Shown: positions 1-7,957 of the stretch, in pieces
Layout: each line of letters begins with the position of its first letter
How positions within the stretch are numbered: position 1 is the stretch's first letter
Origin: Pseudomonas sp. JAI120
Lineage (GTDB): Bacteria > Pseudomonadota > Gammaproteobacteria > Pseudomonadales > Pseudomonadaceae
NCBI RefSeq assembly: GCF_014207255.1
Contig: NZ_JACHCZ010000002.1
Coordinates: 1-64,000, forward strand
Reading direction: 5' to 3'
Length of the DNA stretch: 64,000 nt
Program-made: the position numbers and the translations under genes
The notes under the pieces: model-generated
The model's database searches: none
Seen by the model: only the letters and a program-made list of their open reading frames with translations
Told to the model about the DNA's origin: nothing

Positions 1-2373
1 GATGTCATTCGTAAGATCGATCCCGATGGTCATGTTACGGATTACAGCTACGACAAATATGGGCAACTGGTTGGGGTTTGGTACCCGGATCACAGCTGCC
101 ATCGGCTGGTGTGGAATGAGCGGGGGCAACTGGTTGAGGAGCAGCTACCCAATGGCGGGATCAAGCGTTATCGCTATGACGACTTGGGGCGACAGATTGC
201 CCACGAGGATGAGCATGGCGCGCTGACCCAGTATCAGTGGGACAGCGTGGGTCGGTTGGTTCGTGTCGTTTTACCAGGCGGTGCGTGCAGGGAATACAGC
301 TACAACCCCTACGGAAAAATCACCGCCGAACGCGACGAACTGGGCCACGTCACCCGCTACGAATACGCCGACGGCCTGCACCTGATCAGCCGCCGCATCA
401 ACGCCGATGGCACTCAGGTCAACTACCGCTACGACAACGCGCGGTTACTGCTGACCGAGATCGAGAACGAGGTCGGTGAGTCCTACCGACTTGATTACCA
501 CCTCAATGGCCTGATCCAGCAGGAAATCGGCTTTGACGGCCAACGCACTGCCTACGTCTATGACCTCAACGGCAACCTGCAGGAAAAGACTGAACACGGT
601 GACGACGGCAGTCAGCTCATTACTCGCTACGAGCGCGATCACGCCGGCCGCCTCGTACGAAAAACCCTGCCCGACGGCAACAAGGTCGATTACGCCTACG
701 ACCGCCAAGGCAACCTCCTCAGCGTCGACGACGGCCACTGGGCGCTGGCCTACGAATACGATAGCCAAAACCGCCTCACCGCCGAACACCAGGGCTGGGG
801 CACCTTGCGCTATGGCTACGACACCTGCGGCCAGCTTCAACACCTGCGCCTGCCCGATAACAACCGGCTGGTTTTTAGTCATGCGAAAGGCGGCCACCTC
901 GCCACCGTCGAATTAAATGGTGCGCTGCTGACCTCTCACCTGTTCAAGGCGGGTCAGGAACACCAACGCCAACAAGGCCAACTCCTCAGCCACTACCACT
1001 ACGACGACCAACATCGCCTGCACGCCCACGCAATCACCCAGCAACAAGACCACCGCTACCAACGCCAATACGACTATGACAAAACCGGCAACCTCACCCG
1101 CCTGCTCGACACCCGCAAAGGCGAACACCACTACCATTATGACCCACTAGGCCGCCTCACCCGCGCCGACCACTCCCAAGACCTGCAGGAACGCTTCGGC
1201 CACACCCCGGCCGGCAACCTGCTCATGCAAGACCGCCCCGGTCCCGACATCGTCGCCGGCAACCGCCTGATGATCCAGGGCAACCGCCACTACGACTATG
1301 ACGCCTTCGGCAACCTCATCCGCGAACGGCGAGGCCGTGGGCACGCGCTGATTACCGAATACCGCTACGACTGCCAGCACCGCCTGATTGGAATCACCCA
1401 ACCCAATGGCCAAACCGCGAGCTATCGCTACGACCCATTTGGGCGGCGCATCAGCAAAACCGTGGACGGCCTAACGACGGAGTTTTTCTGGCAAGGCGAC
1501 AAGCTGATTGCCGAACACCATGCGGATCGCCATCGCAGCTATCTCTATGAACCGAACAGTTTCAGGCCGCTGGTGCTGTTGGAAGGCTTCGGCCCAAAAG
1601 ACACCAAGCCCTACCACTACCAACTCGACCACCTCGGCACACCGCAGGAACTCACCGATCCGGATGGCGAAATCGTCTGGTCCGCGCACTACCGCGCCTA
1701 CGGCCAGATCAGCCGTCTCGACAAAGGCAAAATCGACAACCCGCTACGGTTTCAGGGGCAGTACTTTGATCAGGAAAGCGGGCTGCACTACAACCGTCAT
1801 CGCTACTACAATCCGGATGTTGGTCGCTATCTGACGCCTGATCCGGTGAAGTTGGCGGGTGGGATTAATGCCTACCAGTACGCGCCCAACCCGACCGGGT
1901 GGGTTGATCCTTTGGGGCTCAGCGCAAATTGCCCTGGATCAATAAGGAAAAATCCCGCTTGCGCTACTCCTACTGAACCGGACGCCCCTGACGTTTCTCG
2001 TAAGGGGGCTTTCAGGCAAGCTAAAAGAGATGCCCATATACCGATGAATCAGAGCCCAGATGTGATGACCCACCCGAAAACAGGACGGACGACGCAGTAC
2101 AAAATAGAAAATATGACCGATTTGAATGATAAAAAAATACTGGATGCCACCGGCCACCCCATCAAGACGAGGGTATATCAATTTACAAGAAAAGATGGCT
2201 CACAAGTCCTTATTCAAGATCATTCTGCAGGGCATAAATACGGTAGAGCAGATGGAATTGGAGATCAAACAACACATTTCAATCTACGACCTATTGAACA
2301 ACCCCGGAACGGAAAACTCATCGACGCAGAAGCACACTACTTCTTCAGGAAAAAAAATGAAATACTGGAATGA
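1..2373 (+). CDS. Rhs-family polymorphic toxin, 3' part, HNH/EndoVII-like toxin tip
   Basis: The reading frame is open from the first base, so the gene starts upstream and only the last 790 residues are seen. It is built of many YD repeats (motifs such as YDxxGNL and YDPLGRL), then the Rhs-core end near nt 1620-1920 (HLGTPQELTD, LRFQGQYFDQESGLHYNRHR, RYLTPDP, and the PxxxxxxDPLGL self-cleavage motif). The last 150 residues or so are a variable tip with DHSAGH, HFNLRP and AHYFF. This pattern fits HNH/Endonuclease VII-fold nuclease toxins, possibly the Tox-HNH-EHHH type. Known Rhs proteins form a cocoon around the toxin and are delivered by type VI secretion or similar routes. The tip is clearly richer in A+T than the core, as expected when toxin tips are exchanged. 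The Imm50-like gene follows with a 17-base overlap. The Rhs call is certain; the exact nuclease subfamily is inferred. Confidence 0.93.
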   Translation, partial: DVIRKIDPDGHVTDYSYDKYGQLVGVWYPDHSCHRLVWNERGQLVEEQLPNGGIKRYRYDDLGRQIAHEDEHGALTQYQWDSVGRLVRVVLPGGACREYSYNPYGKITAERDELGHVTRYEYADGLHLISRRINADGTQVNYRYDNARLLLTEIENEVGESYRLDYHLNGLIQQEIGFDGQRTAYVYDLNGNLQEKTEHGDDGSQLITRYERDHAGRLVRKTLPDGNKVDYAYDRQGNLLSVDDGHWALAYEYDSQNRLTAEHQGWGTLRYGYDTCGQLQHLRLPDNNRLVFSHAKGGHLATVELNGALLTSHLFKAGQEHQRQQGQLLSHYHYDDQHRLHAHAITQQQDHRYQRQYDYDKTGNLTRLLDTRKGEHHYHYDPLGRLTRADHSQDLQERFGHTPAGNLLMQDRPGPDIVAGNRLMIQGNRHYDYDAFGNLIRERRGRGHALITEYRYDCQHRLIGITQPNGQTASYRYDPFGRRISKTVDGLTTEFFWQGDKLIAEHHADRHRSYLYEPNSFRPLVLLEGFGPKDTKPYHYQLDHLGTPQELTDPDGEIVWSAHYRAYGQISRLDKGKIDNPLRFQGQYFDQESGLHYNRHRYYNPDVGRYLTPDPVKLAGGINAYQYAPNPTGWVDPLGLSANCPGSIRKNPACATPTEPDAPDVSRKGAFRQAKRDAHIPMNQSPDVMTHPKTGRTTQYKIENMTDLNDKKILDATGHPIKTRVYQFTRKDGSQVLIQDHSAGHKYGRADGIGDQTTHFNLRPIEQPRNGKLIDAEAHYFFRKKNEILE

Positions 2374-2758
2374 ATTAGATAAAAATATATTTTTTGAAAA
2401 AATTTTTAGCCAGCCTGTAGAGATAGGAGAAATCACTCTCTTCTCCTTACAAATAGACAATGATCGACCGTCTTTGGGGATTGGGTTCGACATACCTGAT
2501 TTCCCAGATATTCTACCGGAAAAATGGAAAAACAAAGGTTACAACGTTTGCAGACTTGGTGTTGATTGTCATGGCATTAGCGATCTAAAAATACTCAACA
2601 TACCCGGCCGAGATAATTTTTACGTAAGAGTAAAAAAAGAAAAGGGTCAACTCTGCTTCTATGCTGCCAACAAAAACTCCTTAATCGAATTTAAGGCCAA
2701 GAGTATCTCAATTTGCGACCCCAACGTTTACATCAGAGGTAATGATGAAGATTTTTAA
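2357..2758 (+). CDS. Imm50-family immunity protein
   Basis: This 133-residue AT-rich gene begins inside the last codons of the Rhs toxin gene (17-base overlap), the usual place for a cognate immunity gene. The start ATG at 2357 was chosen because MKYWNELDKNIFFEKIFS opens like Imm50 proteins; the frame stays open further upstream, but that part lies inside the toxin gene. Conserved-looking parts are the GFDIPDFPD segment, CRLGVDCHGISDL and SLIEFKAK near the C-terminus. No signal peptide or membrane segment is seen, so it should act in the cytoplasm by binding the toxin tip. The family name rests on recognition of the sequence pattern; the immunity role follows from position. Confidence 0.82.
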   Translation: MKYWNELDKNIFFEKIFSQPVEIGEITLFSLQIDNDRPSLGIGFDIPDFPDILPEKWKNKGYNVCRLGVDCHGISDLKILNIPGRDNFYVRVKKEKGQLCFYAANKNSLIEFKAKSISICDPNVYIRGNDEDF

Positions 2759-3124
2759 AATAACAGATATTAGAAATCAAAGTCAGTCATACGCTTATTG
2801 TGCACATGGGCGGCCATGAATTCTTTATTTGCGCATGAACGTGGCTTGCTAAATTGCATTTTATTAAGTAATAAATACAGCGCATCCAAATGGAGTAAAG
2901 ACCAGCATGGAAGTCATTCCCAAAAAAATGGCGTGTACAAATAGGCCCAAATAAATTGGCCGAATTTAATATGATGACCCAATACTAGTCTCAAGCAAAA
3001 AATAGCCGAACTCACCTCATATTGTTTATCAAACACCCGAAAAGAGAGCGGACAGAGGAGCAAAAAGACGTCATACACTTGTCGAACTGGTTCCCGTTAG
3101 CCGATCAACAATTGGGAATCACTG
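2759..3124 (+). other. AT-rich gap with likely decayed coding remnants
   Basis: This 366-base stretch after the immunity gene has no intact gene. Short in-frame runs look protein-like but are broken by stops and frame changes: about 2860-2942 reads SNKYSASKWSKDQHGSHSQK and then stops, and about 2989-3150 reads through ERTEEQKDVIHLSNWFPLAD before a stop. Such remains are common behind rhs genes, where older toxin tips are displaced. The reading as a relic is inference. Confidence 0.35.
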
Positions 3125-3514
3125 ATGAATTACCTGAAAAAAGAACTAGATGAAGCTTTCAGGAGCTTAGAAATAAGCTCTATAGAATTTCAGATAGACG
3201 AAACCACAACACTAATAAATGACCTAACAAAGAAGTTCTTCAAATCCGAGAGCAGCTTCCTCGACCCCGTCGAACTGAACGAGAAAAATTCAGAGCACAA
3301 CCCCAATTTCTGGAAGGAAATACAGTACCGCATTAACCAAAAAAACCTGATTTTGTTGGTACTTGATTCAACATACTCGGGCTGGGAAATCGAGAATGCG
3401 CAGGATATAACCTCTATCTTAGGTGAAACGACCGGATATCCGTTCTGGGTGACGGATAGCAAACTCACGTTTCTGGTACACATGGATGATCATGACTGCG
3501 TTATTTGGGCTTGA
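3125..3514 (+). CDS. Hypothetical protein, possible orphan immunity protein
   Basis: A 129-residue acidic protein that I do not assign to a named family. It is AT-rich like the immunity gene upstream and unlike the housekeeping genes that follow. No signal peptide or transmembrane segment is seen. The C-terminal part (YPFWVTDSKLTFLVHMDDHD, ending in VIWA) is of the kind found in small cytoplasmic immunity proteins, with aromatic residues and a DDHD motif. Its place just behind an rhs toxin/immunity pair suggests an immunity gene left over from a previous toxin tip. The Shine-Dalgarno sequence before the ATG is weak (GGGA about 7 bases upstream). Function is inferred from context only. Confidence 0.55.
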   Translation: MNYLKKELDEAFRSLEISSIEFQIDETTTLINDLTKKFFKSESSFLDPVELNEKNSEHNPNFWKEIQYRINQKNLILLVLDSTYSGWEIENAQDITSILGETTGYPFWVTDSKLTFLVHMDDHDCVIWA

Positions 3515-3631
3515 AGATGGTTTGCCACAACTGGCCTTCTATCAACGTCATAGCCAACCCCAATTCGCCCACCCGCCCACCCCCACCTAAACTCTCCCCA
3601 TATTATTTCAACGGACAGAGGGTTCACCATC

Positions 3632-3994
3632 ATGGGCAAACGTCATCCCAATCTCCCCGCCTGGCAATGGCGTAACTACCCGCAGAACCATCAGCACCCG
3701 ACCAACCTGGCGTTGCACCTGATTGCCGTACCGCTGTTTATCATCGGGTTTCTGTTGATTGTGTCCGGAGTGTTCAGCCTGAGCCTGGCCAGTTTCGCCA
3801 TTGGCGTAGTCGGCATCTTCGCGGGCCTGGCGCTGCAGCGTCATGGGCATAGCCTGGAAGCCGAGGCCAGTGAGCCGTTCAGTGATCGTAAAGACGCACT
3901 ACAGCGCCTGGTGGTCGAGCAGTTCCTGACGTTCCCGCGCTTTGTGTTGAGCGGTGGCTGGTGGCGTGCCTGGCGGCAGCGCCACCGCCACTGA
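3632..3994 (+). CDS. Mpo1-like (DUF962-type) small membrane protein
   Basis: 120 residues. The N-terminal half carries NHQHPTNLALHLIAVPLFIIG, an NH...N...LH...P pattern like that of the Mpo1/YGL010w (DUF962) family, followed by two hydrophobic segments (roughly residues 26-46 and 48-66). The C-terminal third is charged and rich in Arg and Trp. Eukaryotic Mpo1 is a dioxygenase of 2-hydroxy fatty acids; the role of the bacterial relatives is not established. GAGGGTT lies 5-10 bases upstream of the ATG. It converges with the thioesterase gene, whose stop is only 3 bases away. The family call is moderate, since the protein is short and only the N-terminal motif is diagnostic. Confidence 0.6.
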   Translation: MGKRHPNLPAWQWRNYPQNHQHPTNLALHLIAVPLFIIGFLLIVSGVFSLSLASFAIGVVGIFAGLALQRHGHSLEAEASEPFSDRKDALQRLVVEQFLTFPRFVLSGGWWRAWRQRHRH

Positions 3995-3997
3995 GCA

Positions 3998-4795
3998 TCA
4001 GGCGAAGACCACCACGGTCTGGCGGCTGAGGGCGATCAACGCGCCGGTTGGGCTCCACAGCGCAGCGGCGGCGTGACCGTAGCCGTCGCGCGCATGCTCG
4101 ATGCTGACGTGGTACTGGCACCAGTCCAGGGTCGTCAGATCCTGCAACGGCTGGATGAATTCGATGGTCCAGGTCAGGGTGCTGCCCGGAGCGGGCTTTT
4201 TCAGGTGCGGCAGCAACGCCGGCGGCCAGGCGTCGACCAGGGCGAGGATATGCGCTTCGGTCAGCGGTTCCTCCTTCACATCCCCGCGCAAGCGAACCCA
4301 ACCACCCATCTCGCGGGATTTATTACCGGTAAACGGCAAACCGCCAACGCTCCAGCGCATAGCCAAGTGGCGCATGAACTCCGGCGTGACGCCTTTGATA
4401 TAGGGCAGTTCCTGGCATTCATCCCAGTGCTTGAACGTCGGCGGCGGTTCGCTCGCCACATCGATTTCCGATTCGCGTGATGCGCCAAAACTTGCCTGTA
4501 CCAGGGTCGCGACCTCACCGTTCTGCACGACACGGCCGAGCAGCTGGCTGACCGCCTTGCCTTCACGTAACACTTCGACTTGATAGCTGGCAGGTACATC
4601 GGGCGCGACCGGACCAACGAAGGTGATTGCCAGAGAGCGCAATGGGCGGTCCGTCGGTACATGGGCGCGCAAGGCTTCGTATTGTAACGCAGCGACCAGG
4701 CCACCAAAGGACGCCCGGCCTTGGGCCCATTCAGCGGGAATGGTGACATCCAGCGGGTTGCTTCGGGCAGCGTCGAGCAAATCACTAAAGCGCAT
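3998..4795 (-). CDS. Acyl-CoA thioesterase family protein (double hotdog)
   Basis: 265 residues, starting MRFSDLLDAARS. The pattern of an N-terminal WAQGRASFGGLVAALQYEAL segment, a middle linker, and a C-terminal repeat with STLTWTIEFIQPL and DGYGHAAAALWSPTGALIALSRQT fits TesB-like double-hotdog thioesterases (4HBT_3 type). The final SPTGALIALSRQTVVVFA is the usual family ending. Such enzymes hydrolyse acyl-CoA esters in the cytoplasm; the substrate cannot be told from sequence. It stands alone on the minus strand. An upstream CHAD gene lies 90 bases away in the same direction, so the two could share a transcript. Confidence 0.85.
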   Translation of the reverse strand: MRFSDLLDAARSNPLDVTIPAEWAQGRASFGGLVAALQYEALRAHVPTDRPLRSLAITFVGPVAPDVPASYQVEVLREGKAVSQLLGRVVQNGEVATLVQASFGASRESEIDVASEPPPTFKHWDECQELPYIKGVTPEFMRHLAMRWSVGGLPFTGNKSREMGGWVRLRGDVKEEPLTEAHILALVDAWPPALLPHLKKPAPGSTLTWTIEFIQPLQDLTTLDWCQYHVSIEHARDGYGHAAAALWSPTGALIALSRQTVVVFA

Positions 4796-4885
4796 GGCGA
4801 CCTCACATCAAAAGAAACAGATGGGCGATCTTAACCAGCGCGCGGACAAGGTACAGCGCTTATTCCGGCCAAAAGCCGGACCGAT

Positions 4886-5647
4886 TTAGAAACAATCCGC
4901 GCTGAGTTTGTCCAGCACGCGATCCGCCTGCCCTTCGGCCTTGGCCATGGTGCGATGCCATATCGCAACACAGGGCTGCAGATCGGCTTGATGTTCGGCC
5001 TGGGCCAACCATTGCCAGCAGTCATGCCAATCACCCAGTGCCGCTTGGGCTTTCTTCAGGCGTGGCAGGGCATTGGAGGGCAACTTATCCAGCTGGCGGT
5101 AAGCCTCGGCGGCATAGCGCACACGCTTGATCAACAAGCGCAAACGGTGGCGATCATGGTCTGGATCTTTCAGTGCTTGATCGAGTTTCTGCCATTGCTT
5201 GGCCAGGCGCTTCTCAATACGCGGTCGCAAACCCTTGAGCAATTTCTGGTGCTCCGAGGCGCGGATAAAGCGCGGGAATGCATCAAGGATCAGCAGCAGA
5301 TGGGCAACTTCCGGGCCTTGCGCCACCTGGCGATAGGCGTCGGGTTGCAGGCGCAGGCGTCGATCAGCGGCCTCGTGATAACCATGCTGATGCAAATACG
5401 CCGCCAGCACCTCTCGGTCGCGCAGTGGCGTCGTCAACTGGCCGACCGTGCCGGCGGCCAATTCAAGCTGTTCCACACCCGGCAGCCCGCGCAAAGGGCG
5501 CAACAGGCTGCGCAGGCGGCGCACGGTGGTGCGCAGATCATGCAGGGCTTCATCATCGGTGACGGCAGCGAGGCGAGCCTGGCAGCTCAGTAACCCTACT
5601 TCCAGGCCAATGACCTGAGCGACTAACTGATCGACCAAAGCTGACAT
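4886..5647 (-). CDS. CHAD domain protein
   Basis: 253 residues of almost wholly helical, Arg/Leu/His-rich sequence. Features of CHAD domains are visible: LHDLRTTVRRLRSLLRPLRG near residues 35-55 (conserved His and Arg), DREVLAAYL, a central DHDRHRLRLLIKRVRYAAE block, and a second LGDWHDCWQWL motif. CHAD proteins bind inorganic polyphosphate through rows of basic residues and often associate with polyphosphate granules. No CYTH/triphosphatase domain is fused here. The gene sits between a lipoprotein gene and the thioesterase gene, all on the minus strand with gaps of 44 and 90 bases. The domain call is confident; the cellular role is inferred. Confidence 0.88.
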   Translation of the reverse strand: MSALVDQLVAQVIGLEVGLLSCQARLAAVTDDEALHDLRTTVRRLRSLLRPLRGLPGVEQLELAAGTVGQLTTPLRDREVLAAYLHQHGYHEAADRRLRLQPDAYRQVAQGPEVAHLLLILDAFPRFIRASEHQKLLKGLRPRIEKRLAKQWQKLDQALKDPDHDRHRLRLLIKRVRYAAEAYRQLDKLPSNALPRLKKAQAALGDWHDCWQWLAQAEHQADLQPCVAIWHRTMAKAEGQADRVLDKLSADCF

Positions 5648-5691
5648 CCTGCCCTCACTCTCAGATGAAAAATCCCACTCTGCGCCGCCAG

Positions 5692-5979
5692 TTAACGCCC
5701 GGCGCGCGACTCACGAATATAGAACCGCGCTTTCTCGGCCTTGTTTGAGCAGCCTTCAAACGCTTCGAATTGCTGCTGGGTCTTGGCACCAGTCAATAAA
5801 GACAAAGCCTTGGAGTAGCTGACGGTGCCGGCAAAACCTTCGGCCTTGGCCAGGTCGAGCTCTTTCCAGGCGGCATCCAATTGCGAGCCACAGCTGTCGC
5901 GGTATGCGGTTTTCCCGGCGCAACCCGCCAGGGCCAACATGATCACAGGCACACACATCCAGGCTTTCATCGATGACAC
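5692..5979 (-). CDS. Small predicted lipoprotein
   Basis: 95 residues. The N-terminus MSSMKAWMCVPVIMLALAGCAGK is a lipoprotein signal with lipobox LAGC, so cleavage before Cys20 and lipid attachment are expected. The mature part is about 75 residues, mostly helical, with two more cysteines (in DSCGSQ and EGCSNK) that could form a disulfide. Upstream of the start lies GAGGTGTCATCG, giving a good ribosome site. It resembles a family of small Pseudomonas lipoproteins of unknown function. It could start at the second Met (residue 4). It is followed 44 bases later by the CHAD gene. Confidence 0.8.
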   Translation of the reverse strand: MSSMKAWMCVPVIMLALAGCAGKTAYRDSCGSQLDAAWKELDLAKAEGFAGTVSYSKALSLLTGAKTQQQFEAFEGCSNKAEKARFYIRESRAGR

Positions 5980-6186
5980 CTCAAAATAAAGAAAAACAGT
6001 CGTACGGTGTAGACGTTGCCTACAAGAAAAAGTGCCTTGTCCTTAGCCTGAAATCGGTAGTACCTATTGCCAGAGCATACCCGAGCCTGAGCGCTATTCT
6101 TGAAAAATATTGCCAGGCGCAACGAAGATTGAAGCAGCCCCTAAAATAGGTGCATTGTGGGCACCCGCTTATGAAGGACATCGACC

Positions 6187-7224
6187 ATGAAGAAACGTGT
6201 TGCCTTGGTGCTGGGGTCCGGCGGGGCCAGAGGCTATGCCCATATCGGAGTAATCGAGGAAATCGAACGGCGCGGTTACGACATCGCCTGTATCGCCGGT
6301 TGTTCCATGGGGGCCGTGGTGGGTGGGATCTACGCCGCGGGCAAACTGGACGAGTATCGAAACTGGATTGAAAGCCTCGACTACCTCGACGTGCTGCGTC
6401 TGGTGGACGTGAGTTTCCGCCTTGGGGCGATTCGCGGCGAAAAGGTCTTCGGGCAAATCCGCAAGATCGTCGGCGAGATCAATATCGAAGAGCTGCGCAT
6501 CCCCTACACCGCCGTCGCCACCGACCTGACCAATCAACAGGAAATCTGGTTCCAGGAAGGCTGCCTGCACCAGGCCATGCGCGCCTCGGCGGCGATTCCA
6601 AGCCTGTTCACCCCGGTGATGCAAGGCAACCGCATGCTGGTGGACGGCGGCCTGCTCAACCCGCTGCCCATCGTGCCGGTGGTGTCGAGCCATTGTGACC
6701 TGATCATCGCGGTCAACCTCAACGCCACCAACCAGAAACACTACCATTTGCCGGTGATCCAACGCCCGCCGGCGTTCAAGAGCCGCTTCAACAGCCTGGC
6801 GAAATCACTCGGCTCGCACCTGCCGTTTCGCCGCAAGCAGGCCGAGCAGTTGATGAAACTTGAGCAGGAAGCCTTGCAGGCCCAGGCGGCCGAGATCAAT
6901 CCGTGGCTGGAGTCGGCCGAGCCAGAATCCCAGCAACCCGCCGCCGCACCGGAAAAGCCTGGGGCGCCGAAGTCGGCTACCGGGTCGTTCATCATCGATA
7001 ACGTCGGGCCGGCGTCACTGCTGGACCTGATCAACCAGAGTTTCGAGGTGATGCAGACCTCGCTGGCGCAATACAAGATCGCGGGCTACCCGCCGGATGT
7101 GCTGATCAACGTGCCGAAGCGGGTGTGCCGGTTTTTCGAGTTCTACAAGGCCCCGGAGTTGATCGCACTGGGCCGGGAAATTGCCAGCGATACACTGGAT
7201 CGCTATGAGAGTGAGCAGCGCTGA
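6187..7224 (+). CDS. rssA: Patatin-like phospholipase, RssA family
   Basis: 345 residues. All elements of a patatin-like serine lipase are present: the oxyanion loop GSGGARGYAHIG (residues 10-21), the nucleophile elbow GCSMG with Ser40, and the Asp of the DGG motif at residue 153. The N-terminal 200 residues match RssA/NTE-type proteins. Residues about 230-275 form a Pro/Ala/Glu-rich linker, then a C-terminal helical part follows. There is no signal peptide, so it is probably cytoplasmic or membrane-associated. An AAGGACATCGACC ribosome site precedes the ATG. The gene converges with kdpE with only 6 bases between stops. The role (phospholipase or lysophospholipase) comes from the family. Confidence 0.88.
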   Translation: MKKRVALVLGSGGARGYAHIGVIEEIERRGYDIACIAGCSMGAVVGGIYAAGKLDEYRNWIESLDYLDVLRLVDVSFRLGAIRGEKVFGQIRKIVGEINIEELRIPYTAVATDLTNQQEIWFQEGCLHQAMRASAAIPSLFTPVMQGNRMLVDGGLLNPLPIVPVVSSHCDLIIAVNLNATNQKHYHLPVIQRPPAFKSRFNSLAKSLGSHLPFRRKQAEQLMKLEQEALQAQAAEINPWLESAEPESQQPAAAPEKPGAPKSATGSFIIDNVGPASLLDLINQSFEVMQTSLAQYKIAGYPPDVLINVPKRVCRFFEFYKAPELIALGREIASDTLDRYESEQR

Positions 7225-7230
7225 CAGCTG

Positions 7231-7920
7231 TCAGGCACTCAACAGCCGATACCCCACTCCCGCCTCGGTCACGATAAACCTCGGCTGGGTCGGATCATCC
7301 GCCAGCTTCTGGCGCAGATGCCCCACCACAATCCGCAGGTAGTGACTGTCTTCGGTGTGAGTCGGCCCCCAGATGTCCTTGAGCAGTTGCTGCTGGGTGA
7401 TCACCCGTCCCGGATGCCGCGCCAGTTGTGCCAGCACGGCGTATTCCTTGCGGGTCAGTGCCACCTCGGCGCCGTCCAGCAGCACGCGGCGATAGGCCAG
7501 GTCCACCATCAACGGGCCAAACTGCAACGCCGCTTCCTGGGGCTCGCCCACGGGTGCCTGACGCAATAAGGCCCGCACGCGAGCCAGGAACTCCTGGATG
7601 CCGAAGGGCTTGGTGACATAATCATTTGCGCCACCGTCGAGGGCTTCGACCTTCTGCCCTTCGCTGGCCCTTACCGACAGCACCAGTACCGGCACCGTCG
7701 ACCACTCACGAAACTCGCGCAGTACCTGCTGGCCATCCATGTCCGGCAGGCCCAGGTCGAGCACCAGCAAGTCGGGCTTGCTCAGCGCCGCCTGGGCCAG
7801 GCCTTCGTTGCCGGTACCGGCCTCGATCACTTTGTAGCCCTGGGAAGCCAGGCTGATGCGCAGGAATTTGCGGATTTGCGGTTCGTCATCAATGACTAAA
7901 ATCGTCGCGGTCTGGCTCAT
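7231..7920 (-). CDS. kdpE: KdpE response regulator of potassium uptake
   Basis: OmpR-type two-component regulator of 229 residues from the chosen start MSQTATILVIDDE. A start three codons upstream (MDAMSQ at 7929) is possible but adds nothing conserved. The receiver domain shows the acidic pair D11-D12, the phosphorylated Asp55 in LVLDLGLP, and the Lys in YVTKPF. The C-terminal winged helix has TRKEYAVLAQLARHPGRVIT and VGHLRQKL, ending in GVGYRLL. KdpE activates kdpFABC at low potassium or under salt stress after phosphorylation by KdpD. It follows kdpD by 37 bases and is the last gene of the kdp set. Confidence 0.96.
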   Translation of the reverse strand: MSQTATILVIDDEPQIRKFLRISLASQGYKVIEAGTGNEGLAQAALSKPDLLVLDLGLPDMDGQQVLREFREWSTVPVLVLSVRASEGQKVEALDGGANDYVTKPFGIQEFLARVRALLRQAPVGEPQEAALQFGPLMVDLAYRRVLLDGAEVALTRKEYAVLAQLARHPGRVITQQQLLKDIWGPTHTEDSHYLRIVVGHLRQKLADDPTQPRFIVTEAGVGYRLLSA

Positions 7921-7957
7921 GGCGTCCAATCAACATCTGTAGAGAAAACAGGGTAGC

